From Achromobacter xylosoxidans (GTDB taxonomy: Bacteria; Pseudomonadota; Gammaproteobacteria; Burkholderiales; Burkholderiaceae_B), in NCBI RefSeq assembly GCF_001457475.1, contig NZ_LN831029.1:6634001-6698000 (forward strand): a DNA stretch of 64,000 bases, in the 5' to 3' direction. Of the stretch, positions 44,830-55,811 are shown piece by piece. The translations under genes were made by a program, and so were the position numbers. The first letter of the stretch is position 1, and each line of letters begins with the position of its first letter. The notes below the pieces were generated by a model. That model made no database searches and had not been told where the DNA came from. It was given only the letters and a program-made list of their open reading frames with translations.

Positions 44830-47559
44830 TCAGAACGCCCACCTCAGGCTGACAGTACCGGCATTTTCACGCGTATTGCTGGCGAATTGACCGTTGTATG
44901 AAATGCCGAGTGTTGCCGAGCGTGAGATCGCCATATCCATGCCCAGCTCCACCAACGCAGCGTCCCGCGCGATCGCTACCCCGGCAACGGTAAAAACGCG
45001 CCCGCCATCGAAGGCCATTTCCGATACGGGTTGTACGTCGCCAAAGGCATGCCGCCACCCTAATGCGCCACGCACGGCACCATCCAACCGCCCCAGCGAA
45101 ACCGGAGCCTGGGCCCGCAGGCCCAGCGTAGTGATCGTTTGCGTATCGCGCGCACTGCGACCGGAGAGCGCCGCCGCCCCTCCCGTTTCCGAGAAACCGC
45201 GTGTGCGCAGATCGCTCCAGGCGACGCCCGCAAACGGTTCAAGCGTCACACCGGTAAATCGCATCGCATAGCCCAGTTCCGTAAAGAATTGGCTGGTGCT
45301 CGCCCCATAGTCGGCGCGCAAGGTCTGGTCCAGGCCTGGCAGGGAGACGCGCCGCTCGCTCGAAATGTCGTGCCACGTATACGCAGCGCCCAAGAGCCAG
45401 TTCAGGTGATCAATGCCGACTTCGAATGCCTTGCCGCCGTACAACAGGGCGCTATAGCTATCGATACCGGACTTGGATGACCGGTCGTCCACCATCAACG
45501 TGCCACTGGTATATCCCAGCGCGGCCCCCAGCCGCCAACCCGCGCCGACAGAGCGATCCGCTCCCACGAATACGCCTCCCGTCGACTGTCGCCCCCCCGG
45601 TGCGTTGCCATCACCATCAAATCGCTGCCAATTGCCGATGATCTCGGCCCACGCTGGAAGAGCCGTGGAATACGGCAACGCCGCGGCGCTTGCGGTGGTA
45701 TCGCTACCTCCGAGTTGCGCAGTTGGCGCGCCTGGCGCCATGGCTGCCACAAGATTCGCGCGCAGGTGCTTCAGTGGTGCCGTGCGAACCGTCAAGGCAT
45801 CTGCCTGCAATGCGGATCTCGAGGTCGCGTGCATATCGCCCGACAGGGCGGCGAACGCGGCGGGAGGAGCCCCGGTCTCGAGGTTCAACACAGTGCGATA
45901 GACCGCGTTATTGGGCGGCAAGTAGTCGATCGCGCCCGCGACGGCTTTTTGGTTTGCGGTGTCCGCCGCATCCGCGAAGCTGATCGGTCGCCCCCCAGAT
46001 GTCTGCCTCTGCATCACCAATTCAATATCCGTCGCGCCTTGCACAAGCGAGGGCGTCAAGAAAGCGAAGTTCGACGTCACGGCCGAAAACCCCCCCGTCA
46101 CCGACTGTCCCGCCCGGACGATGGTATAGCGCGTATTCTCGGCCCAGGCCCCGGGCGACGCCAGTACCTTCACGGTACCGCCCACATTGGCCACATTCGT
46201 TGCATAGACCTGGTCCGCCTGCCCTGTCGAATTGGCCCGCACCTCGAACAACGATCCGCTGCCCAACTGCAGGCTGCCATCAATCGTGATCGAAGTCGGC
46301 GACCCGCTGGCAGAACCGACGGCCAACGTATTGCCGCTTCCCGCGAAGATGACGTCTCCCGTCGTGACGGATCCCTCCCACAACTCCAACCGATTGCCGG
46401 AACCTTGAAAGAGAACCGCTTGACGCGTGGTCTGGCCTAGGGGTTGCCCACCCTCCAACGTCCCTCGATTGACGACGGTAACATTGCTGCCCGCCAATAC
46501 GGCCTGGCCGCCGGTTTGGCCGGAGAAATTCGCCATGGCGCCCGCGCCGCCACGAAGCGTGCCAAAGTTGACGACCGTGCCAGCGCCAATCGATACTGCC
46601 GCGCCTCCCAGGCCAGTGCTATAGCCCACTCCCGCCACGCCGCCGGCTCCACCTAGAATCTGGCCACCCGGATTGACCTGTACACTGCCGGCGGTGATCA
46701 CCACCCCAGCCCCGCCTCCGCCGGAATTTCCAGCCGACGCGCCTCCGGCTCCTCCGGTAACGACACCGCTTACGGCGATCGAACCGCTGCTCATGGCCAC
46801 CCCCGCCCCGCCCCCGCCGCTACCGCCGATCACCGGTGCCGGGGGACCATCAGCACTGCCGCCGGCCCCACCGGTGATCGCGATTCCGGATTGGACGTCG
46901 ATGGCGGCCCCTCCGGTTGAAAGAATACCCACCGCGCCACCGCCTGCACCGCCCACCCCGACCACGGTCGAACCGCCTACAGTCCCCGTAATGCTGCCGC
47001 CCGGAACATAGGATCCCGAAGTCGTTATCACCGTGGCTACGGTGGCGCCGCTAGCGCCGTTGGATGAGCCCGGCACCGTTCCATCCGTAACGCCCCCGCC
47101 ACCTCCGCCGCCGGAGCCCTGCATCCCGCCGCCGCCACCCCCACCGCCATTAATAGGCACCAACGGTCCAGGAGGCCCGGGGATACCGCCCTGGCCTCCT
47201 TGCGGTCCCCCGCTCGACCCGGGCTGTCCTTGTATTCCACCGGGCACCGGCACCGCCCCCCCACCGGCACCTCCGCCAAAGGGAGATGTCGCGCCGGGCA
47301 CCGCGGCGCCACCCGTACCTCCATCCCCGCCAATGATGCCTCCGCCCTGGCCAGCGTGACCACCACCACTCACCCCCGCGCCTCCGAGGCCACCGCCGCC
47401 CGTGCCTGCCGTTTGCGCGACCACCGGCCCCAACCAGCCAGCTGCCAATATCGCCAGCACCAATGGACAAGCCGCGAAGTGGCGACTCTGCGCCCCCCCA
47501 CGGCCGAACGAATGGGATTCGGGCGCCAGCCCGACACCTTGGTTGATTGCTTCCCGCAT
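44830..47559 (-). CDS. Autotransporter (type Va) with glycine-rich passenger
   Basis: A 909-residue surface protein. An extended signal region ends near residue 51 (hydrophobic LVLAILAAGWLGPVVAQ). The first 300 or so passenger residues are extraordinarily Gly-rich, including a short collagen-like GIPGPPGPL and runs of eight Gly, then about 300 residues of beta-helix-like repeats (GSGNRLELW, GSGNTLAVG) and a junction. The last 270 residues are a beta-barrel domain ending VSLRWAF with the terminal Phe recognised by BAM. ATG 47559 follows GGAGGG. No clear catalytic motif, so it is probably an adhesin-like or structural surface protein. Confidence 0.85.
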   Translation of the reverse strand: MREAINQGVGLAPESHSFGRGGAQSRHFAACPLVLAILAAGWLGPVVAQTAGTGGGGLGGAGVSGGGHAGQGGGIIGGDGGTGGAAVPGATSPFGGGAGGGAVPVPGGIQGQPGSSGGPQGGQGGIPGPPGPLVPINGGGGGGGGMQGSGGGGGGGVTDGTVPGSSNGASGATVATVITTSGSYVPGGSITGTVGGSTVVGVGGAGGGAVGILSTGGAAIDVQSGIAITGGAGGSADGPPAPVIGGSGGGGAGVAMSSGSIAVSGVVTGGAGGASAGNSGGGGAGVVITAGSVQVNPGGQILGGAGGVAGVGYSTGLGGAAVSIGAGTVVNFGTLRGGAGAMANFSGQTGGQAVLAGSNVTVVNRGTLEGGQPLGQTTRQAVLFQGSGNRLELWEGSVTTGDVIFAGSGNTLAVGSASGSPTSITIDGSLQLGSGSLFEVRANSTGQADQVYATNVANVGGTVKVLASPGAWAENTRYTIVRAGQSVTGGFSAVTSNFAFLTPSLVQGATDIELVMQRQTSGGRPISFADAADTANQKAVAGAIDYLPPNNAVYRTVLNLETGAPPAAFAALSGDMHATSRSALQADALTVRTAPLKHLRANLVAAMAPGAPTAQLGGSDTTASAAALPYSTALPAWAEIIGNWQRFDGDGNAPGGRQSTGGVFVGADRSVGAGWRLGAALGYTSGTLMVDDRSSKSGIDSYSALLYGGKAFEVGIDHLNWLLGAAYTWHDISSERRVSLPGLDQTLRADYGASTSQFFTELGYAMRFTGVTLEPFAGVAWSDLRTRGFSETGGAAALSGRSARDTQTITTLGLRAQAPVSLGRLDGAVRGALGWRHAFGDVQPVSEMAFDGGRVFTVAGVAIARDAALVELGMDMAISRSATLGISYNGQFASNTRENAGTVSLRWAF

Positions 47560-47849
47560 CTCACTCCCTCCAAGTAGTTCATTTTCTTGGTTCGGCTTGC
47601 CTGGATCGCGCTGTGCAGATGTCCCTACGGCCGGGCTGAGTGTCATGTCGGCCTGACACGAATAGCGTCAGGTCGGCCGGCAAAGCCCGGCGTCTCCATG
47701 AGGTTGGGAGATCATGTCGGGAGTGTGGATTCGGTATGCCTTATTCTGAATCGTGGAATACCCGGGGGGACTTCGCGAATTGGCCACCCGGATTACGGGA
47801 AACATTCCCGGCTCGCCCCCCGTTGAATGCCTACGCACGTTTTTCCACG
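47560..47849. promoter_or_regulatory. Upstream region of the autotransporter gene
   Basis: About 290 bases without a gene. It contains the ribosome-binding site of the autotransporter and a small inverted repeat CCTGAC (47652-47657) / GTCAGG (47667-47672) that could be a regulator site. Nothing else stands out. Confidence 0.4.
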
Positions 47850-47890
47850 GTAACAAACACAACGGCCGCAAGCTTGCGCTTTGCGGCCGT
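47850..47890 (-). terminator. Rho-independent terminator after the tetR-family gene
   Basis: On the minus strand ACGGCCGCAA and TTGCGGCCGT (plus-strand 47881-47890 and 47862-47871) form a 10-bp stem, followed by TGTGTTTGTTA. It begins 20 bases after the regulator stop. Confidence 0.75.
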
Positions 47891-47910
47891 GGCGGTGAAC
47901 CTGGGGACGG

Positions 47911-48501
47911 TCAGGCGGCGGGCTTATCCTGGCACTCGACGTACAAGGCGCTGATCGCCTCGCACAACGCCGGCGGCGCCTGGAACAGGCGCGACACCAG
48001 CATGCAGCCCTGCACCGTGGCGAACACCGCCCGGCCGGCCGCTTCGGCGCTGCCCGAGAACTTCAGGGTGCCTTCTTCGGCGCCTTGCGCCAGCACACGG
48101 GCCAACCAGGCTTCGTGCGCGCGGAAAAACCCCTGCAACGCGCCGCGCACGCGGTCGGGCAAGCTCATCATTTCGGCGGCCAGCATGCCGCCCAGGCACA
48201 GTTCGCCGTGGCCACAGGCCTTCGATTCCATCATCGACAGATAGGCGTCGAGCTGGGCGTGGGCCGGCTGCGCGGTATCGATGCTGCGCACCGAAGCCAG
48301 GGCGCGGGCGCTATAGGCTTCGACGGCCTCGTAGAGCAGGTCGTCCTTGCCGGGAAAGTAATAGTGGATGCTGGACGTCTTCACGCCCACGTGCTCGGCC
48401 AGGTCACGATAGCTGAAGCCGTTGCAGCCGCGGGTACGGATCAGCTTCTCGGCATGGGCCAGCAGCTGGTCGCGGGTGGTGTTGGGGGTCGGAGTGTCCA
48501 T
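47911..48501 (-). CDS. TetR/AcrR-family transcriptional regulator of the DUF4148 pair
   Basis: A 196-residue repressor: HTH in residues 25-50 (FSYRDLAEHVGVKTSSIHYYF), C-terminal ligand domain with two cysteines in CGHGELCLGG, reminiscent of regulators that sense electrophiles or oxidants. An imperfect palindrome lies 11-26 bases upstream of its ATG, and the same pattern occurs in front of both following DUF4148 genes; it is therefore the best candidate for their regulator (inferred from site repetition). Confidence 0.87.
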   Translation of the reverse strand: MDTPTPNTTRDQLLAHAEKLIRTRGCNGFSYRDLAEHVGVKTSSIHYYFPGKDDLLYEAVEAYSARALASVRSIDTAQPAHAQLDAYLSMMESKACGHGELCLGGMLAAEMMSLPDRVRGALQGFFRAHEAWLARVLAQGAEEGTLKFSGSAEAAGRAVFATVQGCMLVSRLFQAPPALCEAISALYVECQDKPAA

Positions 48502-48511
48502 GGCTGAATAT

Positions 48512-48527
48512 TACCTACTAATAGGTC
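48512..48527. promoter_or_regulatory. TAYCTA-N4-TAGRTA palindrome, copy a (tetR autoregulation)
   Basis: TACCTA-CTAA-TAGGTC, 11-26 bases upstream of the tetR-family ATG; one mismatch at the last base from the pattern shared by four sites in this 1-kb stretch. Confidence 0.65.
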
Positions 48528-48632
48528 GATACGTCATCGGCGGTAATCCCTATGCGGCGCTCCGGTGCAACCGTGCGAACCCCGGCCGGGAATGTTCCCG
48601 CCCCCCGGGGTTCGCAGTGGCCGGCATCGGAC

Positions 48633-48938
48633 TCAGCCTTGCACGGGCGGGTAGTCCAGTTCGCCGCTGTCGGTCAGGCCCTGGGCGCGGGCGGCGGCCA
48701 GTTCCTGCTTGACTTGGGCGCGGCTCTTGTCGCCGGCGCTGGCGAAAGCGGTGGCGGCGGAGCCATCTTCGGTGCTGACCAGTTCACCGTTGGCGCGGGC
48801 GGCGGCCAGTTCTTGCTGCACCTGGGCGCGGGTCACCGTGCTGTGGGTGTCGGCGGCGGGCGGATAGTCCAATTCGCCGGCATGGGCGGCGCCGAGGAAC
48901 GAAGCGGTCAGGATCAGGGCGGATACGAGGGTCTTCAT
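48633..48938 (-). CDS. DUF4148 secreted protein, copy 1 of a tandem pair
   Basis: A 101-residue exported protein: signal peptide (MKTLVSALILTASFLGAAHA), then an ELDYPPA segment, two QVQQELAAARANGEL / QVKQELAAARAQGL helical units and a closing ELDYPPVQG. It is almost identical to the neighbour at 49019, showing recent duplication. Function of DUF4148 is unknown. A palindrome lies 46-61 bases upstream of the ATG. Confidence 0.87.
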   Translation of the reverse strand: MKTLVSALILTASFLGAAHAGELDYPPAADTHSTVTRAQVQQELAAARANGELVSTEDGSAATAFASAGDKSRAQVKQELAAARAQGLTDSGELDYPPVQG

Positions 48939-48983
48939 GGTTGATCTCCGGTAAGGATCAGTACTGCACGATGGGGAAGATGC

Positions 48984-48999
48984 TATCTATCTGTAGATA
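48984..48999. promoter_or_regulatory. TAYCTA-N4-TAGRTA palindrome, copy b
   Basis: TATCTA-TCTG-TAGATA, a perfect inverted repeat that extends to CTATCTA/TAGATAG. It lies 46-61 bases before the start of DUF4148 copy 1, where a repressor would cover the promoter. Confidence 0.7.
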
Positions 49000-49018
49000 G
49001 GTTTGATGCCGAAAAAAA

Positions 49019-49324
49019 TCAGCCTTGGACGGGCGGATAGTCCAGTTCACCGCTGTCGGTCAGGCCTTGGGCGCGGGCGGCAGCCAGCTCCTGCTTGACC
49101 TGGGCGCGGCTCTTGTCGCTGGCGCTGGCAAAGGCGGTGGCGGCCGAACCCTCTTCGGTGCTGACCAGTTCACCGTTGGCGCGGGCGGCGGCCAGTTCTT
49201 GCTGCACCTGGGCACGGGTCACGGTGCTGTGGGTGTCCAGAGCGGGCGGGTAGTCGAGCTCGCCGGCTTGGGCGGCACCGATGAAGGAAGCGGACAGGAT
49301 CAGGGCGGATACGAGGGTCTTCAT
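49019..49324 (-). CDS. DUF4148 secreted protein, copy 2 of a tandem pair
   Basis: A 101-residue paralogue of the product at 48633, differing at only a few positions, mainly in the signal peptide (LSASFIGAAQA) and the ELDYPPALDTHS segment. It has its own ribosome-binding site and a palindrome 54-69 bases upstream, with another about 150 bases upstream, so each copy appears to keep a separate promoter under the same regulator. Confidence 0.87.
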   Translation of the reverse strand: MKTLVSALILSASFIGAAQAGELDYPPALDTHSTVTRAQVQQELAAARANGELVSTEEGSAATAFASASDKSRAQVKQELAAARAQGLTDSGELDYPPVQG

Positions 49325-49377
49325 GATGGATCTCCAGATAACGATGGTGAGGTTGTTTCGGTTAAACTATCTACTTA

Positions 49378-49393
49378 TAGGTAGATAACAAGG
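49378..49393. promoter_or_regulatory. TAYCTA-N4-TAGRTA palindrome, copy c
   Basis: TATCTA-CTTA-TAGGTA, 54-69 bases before DUF4148 copy 2. In a second register TATCTAC and GTAGATA (49378-49384, 49391-49397) also pair perfectly. Confidence 0.7.
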
Positions 49394-49475
49394 CAAATAA
49401 AAAGGGGTGCTACTGTATTTCTGGTTTGGGGCGGCGCCGCGTTGTTGTCTGAGTGCTGCGTCGATGGATGAATCT

Positions 49476-49491
49476 TACCTACTACTAGATA
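49476..49491. promoter_or_regulatory. TAYCTA-N4-TAGRTA palindrome, copy d
   Basis: TACCTA-CTAC-TAGATA, about 98 bases upstream of copy c in the same intergenic region. Probably a second operator for DUF4148 copy 2; no plus-strand gene starts nearby. Confidence 0.6.
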
Positions 49492-49588
49492 GATAGCGCA
49501 AGTGGGTTTTGTGAAACTAAATATTTCATAGCGCCATTCCACGCTTTCTCCACGTTTTGCCTCGTGGCCAGCCACCGTTGAGGCTCCC

Positions 49589-50317
49589 TCACCGGTTGGC
49601 CGAGACCAACAGCATCATGGGCCGATCCTGTTCCTCCGCCAGTGCCGGCTGGCGGGCAAGCTGGGTTGGACTCGGCGCCCATTCATCCAGGTGTGCCAGC
49701 GTGAATCCGGCGCCTATCAGCAGGTTCACGTAATCCGCCACGGTGCGATGCTGCTTGATCACCCCTTTGGCCAGCCAATCTGTGCGCCGCTCGCCGCGCT
49801 CGGCGTATTGATTCAACGGCCAGATCCGTCGCCCGTCGTCATCCTGGATAAAGCCGGGCTGCGCCGGCGCGGTGTAGATGGGATGTTCACAGGAAAACAC
49901 GAAGCGGCCGCCGGGCCTGAGCGCCTGGCGCACAGTGGCGAGCAGGGCTGGCAGGCGCTCAAGGTAATGCAGGGTCAATGAACTGTAGGCCAGGTCGACG
50001 CTTTGCGGCGGCAACTGCAGACGTTCCAGGTCCGACCGTTCGTAGCGGATGGTGGCACTGATGGTGGTGGCGCGTGCCCGCGCCAGCATGTTCCGGGACA
50101 CGTCCAGCCCCAGGACACTGGCCGCGCCCTGCTCATCGGCCCAGCGGCAGAACCAGCCGAAACCGCAGCCCAGGTCGACCACGTCGCAGCCCCTGACATC
50201 GGTCAGCAACGCCCGCAGCGCGGGCCATTCCGGCGCCCCGTCCAGACCATGCACCGAGCGGGCCAGGCGGCTGTAGCCGTCGAAGAATTCAGGCGTGTCG
50301 TAGATGTTCTGGGTCAT
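49589..50317 (-). CDS. Class I SAM-dependent methyltransferase
   Basis: A 242-residue cytoplasmic methyltransferase: SAM motif VVDLGCGFGWF, acidic motif VLGLDVSRNML, motif IV DLAYSSLTLHYLE and motif VI LRPGGRFVFSCEHPI, as in small-molecule methyltransferases of the BioC/UbiE-like fold. Substrate unknown. ATG 50317 follows AGGAG; the longer frame to 50671 covers the repeat region and is not coding. Confidence 0.85.
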   Translation of the reverse strand: MTQNIYDTPEFFDGYSRLARSVHGLDGAPEWPALRALLTDVRGCDVVDLGCGFGWFCRWADEQGAASVLGLDVSRNMLARARATTISATIRYERSDLERLQLPPQSVDLAYSSLTLHYLERLPALLATVRQALRPGGRFVFSCEHPIYTAPAQPGFIQDDDGRRIWPLNQYAERGERRTDWLAKGVIKQHRTVADYVNLLIGAGFTLAHLDEWAPSPTQLARQPALAEEQDRPMMLLVSANR

Positions 50318-50409
50318 GGAGGGCTCCTGGGTTGCCGGTGGACACGGCCACGGCGAACGGACAGCGATCATCCTAGCGCGAGCCGGGGGCCGCTTCGACC
50401 CCTGTTGAA

Positions 50410-50476
50410 AAGCTGTGGAAAAGCCCCGGATAGCGGTGTACAAGCTGTGAAGATGCTGTGCGCAGCCTGTGGATAG
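50410..50476. repeat. 67-bp repeat, copy 1, with DnaA-box-like motifs
   Basis: From AAGCTGTGGAAAAG to GCCTGTGGATAG. It aligns without gaps to copy 2 at 50618-50684 with 10 mismatches. TGTGGATAG at the end is one base from the DnaA box TGTGGATAA; TGTGGAAAA occurs at the start. Confidence 0.75.
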
Positions 50477-50617
50477 ATGCCCCTCGGAACGCGCGTGGAT
50501 CGAGGTCTGCATGCGGCTGCGGGACAGGCAGCGGTTTGAAGAATGCGATCCCGGCAGGTGGTTGCGCCCTATCGCCGCCATGGCGACTCGAAGCGGTCGT
50601 GGCAGAGACTTGTGTAC

Positions 50618-50684
50618 AAGCTGTGGAAAAGGCCCGAATATCGGTGGGCAAGCTGTTGACATGCTGTGCACAGCCTGTGGACAG
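50618..50684. repeat. 67-bp repeat, copy 2
   Basis: Second copy, 208 bases from copy 1 in the same orientation. It keeps TGTGGAAAA at the start and TGTGGACAG at the end, with CTGTTGACA in the middle. Confidence 0.75.
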
Positions 50685-50744
50685 CCTCGGCGATTCCCCA
50701 GGGAAACCGGGGCTGGATCGAGCCAAGACAGGGCCCAGACGGCA

Positions 50745-50779
50745 CAAAGCCCGGCAAGCGCAAGGCTTGCCGGGCTTTG
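50745..50779 (-). terminator. Strong hairpin downstream of ssb
   Basis: CAAAGCCCGGCAAGC (50745-50759) and GCTTGCCGGGCTTTG (50765-50779) form a perfect 15-bp stem with a 5-base loop, 24 bases after the ssb stop. The T-rich side (TTTGTTGTTG) lies on the plus strand, so as an ssb terminator it is imperfect; it may also block transcription entering from the left. Confidence 0.65.
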
Positions 50780-50803
50780 TTGTTGACTGCCGCGAACGCG
50801 CGA

Positions 50804-51325
50804 TCAGAACGGAATGTCGTCGTCCATGTCGGCCAGGTTGGCACCGCCACCGGCGGGCGCGGCCTGCGGTGCCGGACGCTGTTGCGGCGCCGGGCGCTGG
50901 GCCGGGGCGCGTTGCTGCGGCTGGCGTGCCGGCGCGTCGTCGTAACCGCCGCCTCCGCCATAGCTGCCGCCACCGCCGCCGCCATCTTCGCGGCCGCCCA
51001 GCATCTGCATCTGGTCGGCTACGATTTCGGTGCTGTAGCGGTCAGCGCCGGTGTCCTTGTCCTGCCACTTGCGGGTCTTCAGGCGGCCTTCGATGTAGAC
51101 CGAGCGGCCCTTCTTCAGGTATTCGCCGGCGATCTCGGCCAGGCGGTTGTACATGACCACGCGGTGCCATTCGGTTTCTTCGCGGCGCTCGCCCGAGGCC
51201 TTGTCCTTCCAGGTGGAGGTGGTGGCGATGGACATGTTGCAGATTGCGGCCCCGTCGGGGCTGTAGCGGACTTCCGGGTCGCGACCCAGGTTGCCCACGA
51301 GAATGACTTTGTTAACCGATGCCAT
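50804..51325 (-). CDS. ssb: Single-stranded DNA-binding protein
   Basis: A 173-residue SSB: the OB-fold occupies residues 1-110 ([39 protein letters not shown]), then a Gly-rich and Gln/Pro/Ala-rich disordered linker and the conserved acidic tip DMDDDIPF that binds partner proteins in replication and repair. ATG 51325 is the homology start; the longer frame upstream is non-coding. The ssb-MFS-uvrA arrangement is typical of betaproteobacteria. Confidence 0.96.
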   Translation of the reverse strand: MASVNKVILVGNLGRDPEVRYSPDGAAICNMSIATTSTWKDKASGERREETEWHRVVMYNRLAEIAGEYLKKGRSVYIEGRLKTRKWQDKDTGADRYSTEIVADQMQMLGGREDGGGGGGSYGGGGGYDDAPARQPQQRAPAQRPAPQQRPAPQAAPAGGGANLADMDDDIPF

Positions 51326-51424
51326 GCCGTTGTCCCTCTGTTGTTGACAGCCTGTGCCACGCGTTGCCGCGAGCGCGCCGGCAACAACATAAATAGCGAT
51401 GTTGATGACCGGCTTCATGAAACT

Positions 51425-51451
51425 CGCCGGTCACCGCCATGATGACCGGCG
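51425..51451. repeat. Inverted repeat between the MFS gene and ssb
   Basis: CGCCGGTCA (51425-51433) and TGACCGGCG (51443-51451), a 9-bp perfect dyad, 100 bases upstream of ssb and 157 bases after the MFS stop. It could end the MFS transcript or be a regulator site for ssb; there is no T-run. Confidence 0.5.
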
Positions 51452-51607
51452 ACGCCGGTGAAGCCCTAGTTTGCCTTCTATTATCGACGAAAAGCGCTTG
51501 CCACGCCAAACAGGAATGGTGACAAAGCCGTCCACCCAGGGAAACGATTTCACCGCTGTTGGACACCGTTGGCGACGCGATCCGCGACTTTCGCCGATGG
51601 CGCCAGA

Positions 51608-52792
51608 TCAGGCCAGCGGCTTGAGGGCCCAGGTCACGGCCAGCCACACGGCGGCCAGCACGGCGGCGCCGATGAACACCGCGCCAGCGCCGGAATGCGA
51701 CGCCACCCAGCCGCCCAGCGCGCCGCCCGTGAACAGGCCCGCGGCCTGGGCAGTGTTATAGAACCCCAGCGCCAGGCCCTTGTAGGCCTGCGGCGCGACG
51801 CGCGACACCAGCGAAGGCTGCAATGCCTCGAGCACGTTGAAGGCCACGAAGAAGCCGGTCAGGGCCGCCGCCAGCGTATAGAAACCGTGGCTGGCCGCCG
51901 GCAACAGCGCGCACACCAGCACCAGCCCGGCCACGGCGGCGCGCAGGGCGCCCCGGTGGGCGCGGCGCTTTTCGGCGACGAACACCACCGGCACCATCAG
52001 CACGAACGACACCAGGATCACCGGCAGGTAGACCTTCCACAACTCGCGCGCATCCAGGCCGCCGACCTTGGCCAGCAGCGCCGGCACCACCACGAACAGC
52101 GACACCTGAATCATGTGCAGCACGAACACGCCGAAATTCAGCCGCAGCAGGTCGGTGTGGGTCAGCACCTGGCGCGGACTGGCGGCCTGCAGGCTGCGGG
52201 CCTGTGTGCGCGGCACCACCGGCACCACCCAGCGCGCCACCGCCAGGCAGACCACGCCCAGGCAGGCGATGGTCCAGAACAGGCCCGACAGCCCCCACCA
52301 GCCCACCAGCACCGGCGACAGCACCAGCGAAGCGGCAAACGACAGGCCGATCGACCCGCCCACCATGGCCATGGCGCGGGTGCGCACTTCGTCCCGCGTG
52401 GCGTCGGCCAGCCAGGCGGTCACGGCGGCCGAAATGGCCCCGGCGCCCTGGATGGCCCGGCCGATGGTGATCCAGAACACGTCGTCGGCCTGCGCACAGA
52501 CCACGCTGCCCGCCACGAACAGCAGCAGGCCGAACAACACCACGGGCCGGCGCCCCCAACGGTCCGACGCCAGCCCGAAAGGAATCTGCATGAACGCCTG
52601 GGTCAAACCGTACATGCCCAGCGCCAGCCCGACCCGGGCGGGGTCGTCGCCCCCGGGCAGGCCACGGGCGGCCACGGCGAACACCGGCAGCAACAGGAAC
52701 AACCCCAGCATCCGGGCGGCGAACAAACCGGCCAGCGCCACGCTGGCGCGGCGCTCGGAGGGGGTCAATTTCAGTTTCGTGTCTGCCGGCAT
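51608..52792 (-). CDS. MFS transporter between ssb and uvrA (YajR-like)
   Basis: A 394-residue protein with twelve predicted membrane helices. MFS motif A appears as GLASDRWGRRPVV in the first half and the IGRAIQGAGAISAAV helix 4-5 region is typical of drug:H+ antiporters. Substrate unknown. Divergent from uvrA, with a 134-base intergenic region in which I could not find a convincing LexA box. Confidence 0.88.
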   Translation of the reverse strand: MPADTKLKLTPSERRASVALAGLFAARMLGLFLLLPVFAVAARGLPGGDDPARVGLALGMYGLTQAFMQIPFGLASDRWGRRPVVLFGLLLFVAGSVVCAQADDVFWITIGRAIQGAGAISAAVTAWLADATRDEVRTRAMAMVGGSIGLSFAASLVLSPVLVGWWGLSGLFWTIACLGVVCLAVARWVVPVVPRTQARSLQAASPRQVLTHTDLLRLNFGVFVLHMIQVSLFVVVPALLAKVGGLDARELWKVYLPVILVSFVLMVPVVFVAEKRRAHRGALRAAVAGLVLVCALLPAASHGFYTLAAALTGFFVAFNVLEALQPSLVSRVAPQAYKGLALGFYNTAQAAGLFTGGALGGWVASHSGAGAVFIGAAVLAAVWLAVTWALKPLA

Positions 52793-52926
52793 GCGGAATG
52801 TTCAACGATGACGTGGGCCGTCCGCGCGTGATTGTCATGCGCTTACGGTCTGATCTATGGCCTGAGGACTCGGCGCGCTATAGTACCAAGTTGGCCTTTG
52901 CAACCGCTTAAAAGAGCCCGATAGAC

Positions 52927-55782
<2,856 letters not shown>

Positions 55783-55811
55783 GCGGCGCGGCATCACTTT
55801 AGGGGATCGGC

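Larger units (their letters stand above)
50318..50744. other. Non-coding gap containing a diverged 67-bp repeat pair
   Basis: Between the methyltransferase start and the ssb hairpin there is no convincing gene. The two repeats listed separately occupy part of it. Frames on both strands lack ribosome-binding sites and merely reflect the repeats. Confidence 0.6.

Noticed and set aside
46673..47359. Long proline-rich frames on the plus strand opposite the autotransporter gene
   Set aside because: They are the antisense of the Gly-rich codons (GGN read backwards gives NCC, Pro). There is no ribosome-binding site or family similarity.
47652..47672. CCTGAC/GTCAGG inverted repeat upstream of the autotransporter gene
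   Set aside because: Only six base pairs with a 9-base spacer and no repeat elsewhere; too weak to call as an operator.
52793..52926. Search for an SOS (LexA) box in front of uvrA
   Set aside because: No CTGT-N8-ACAG-like dyad was found in this region, so SOS control is not claimed.
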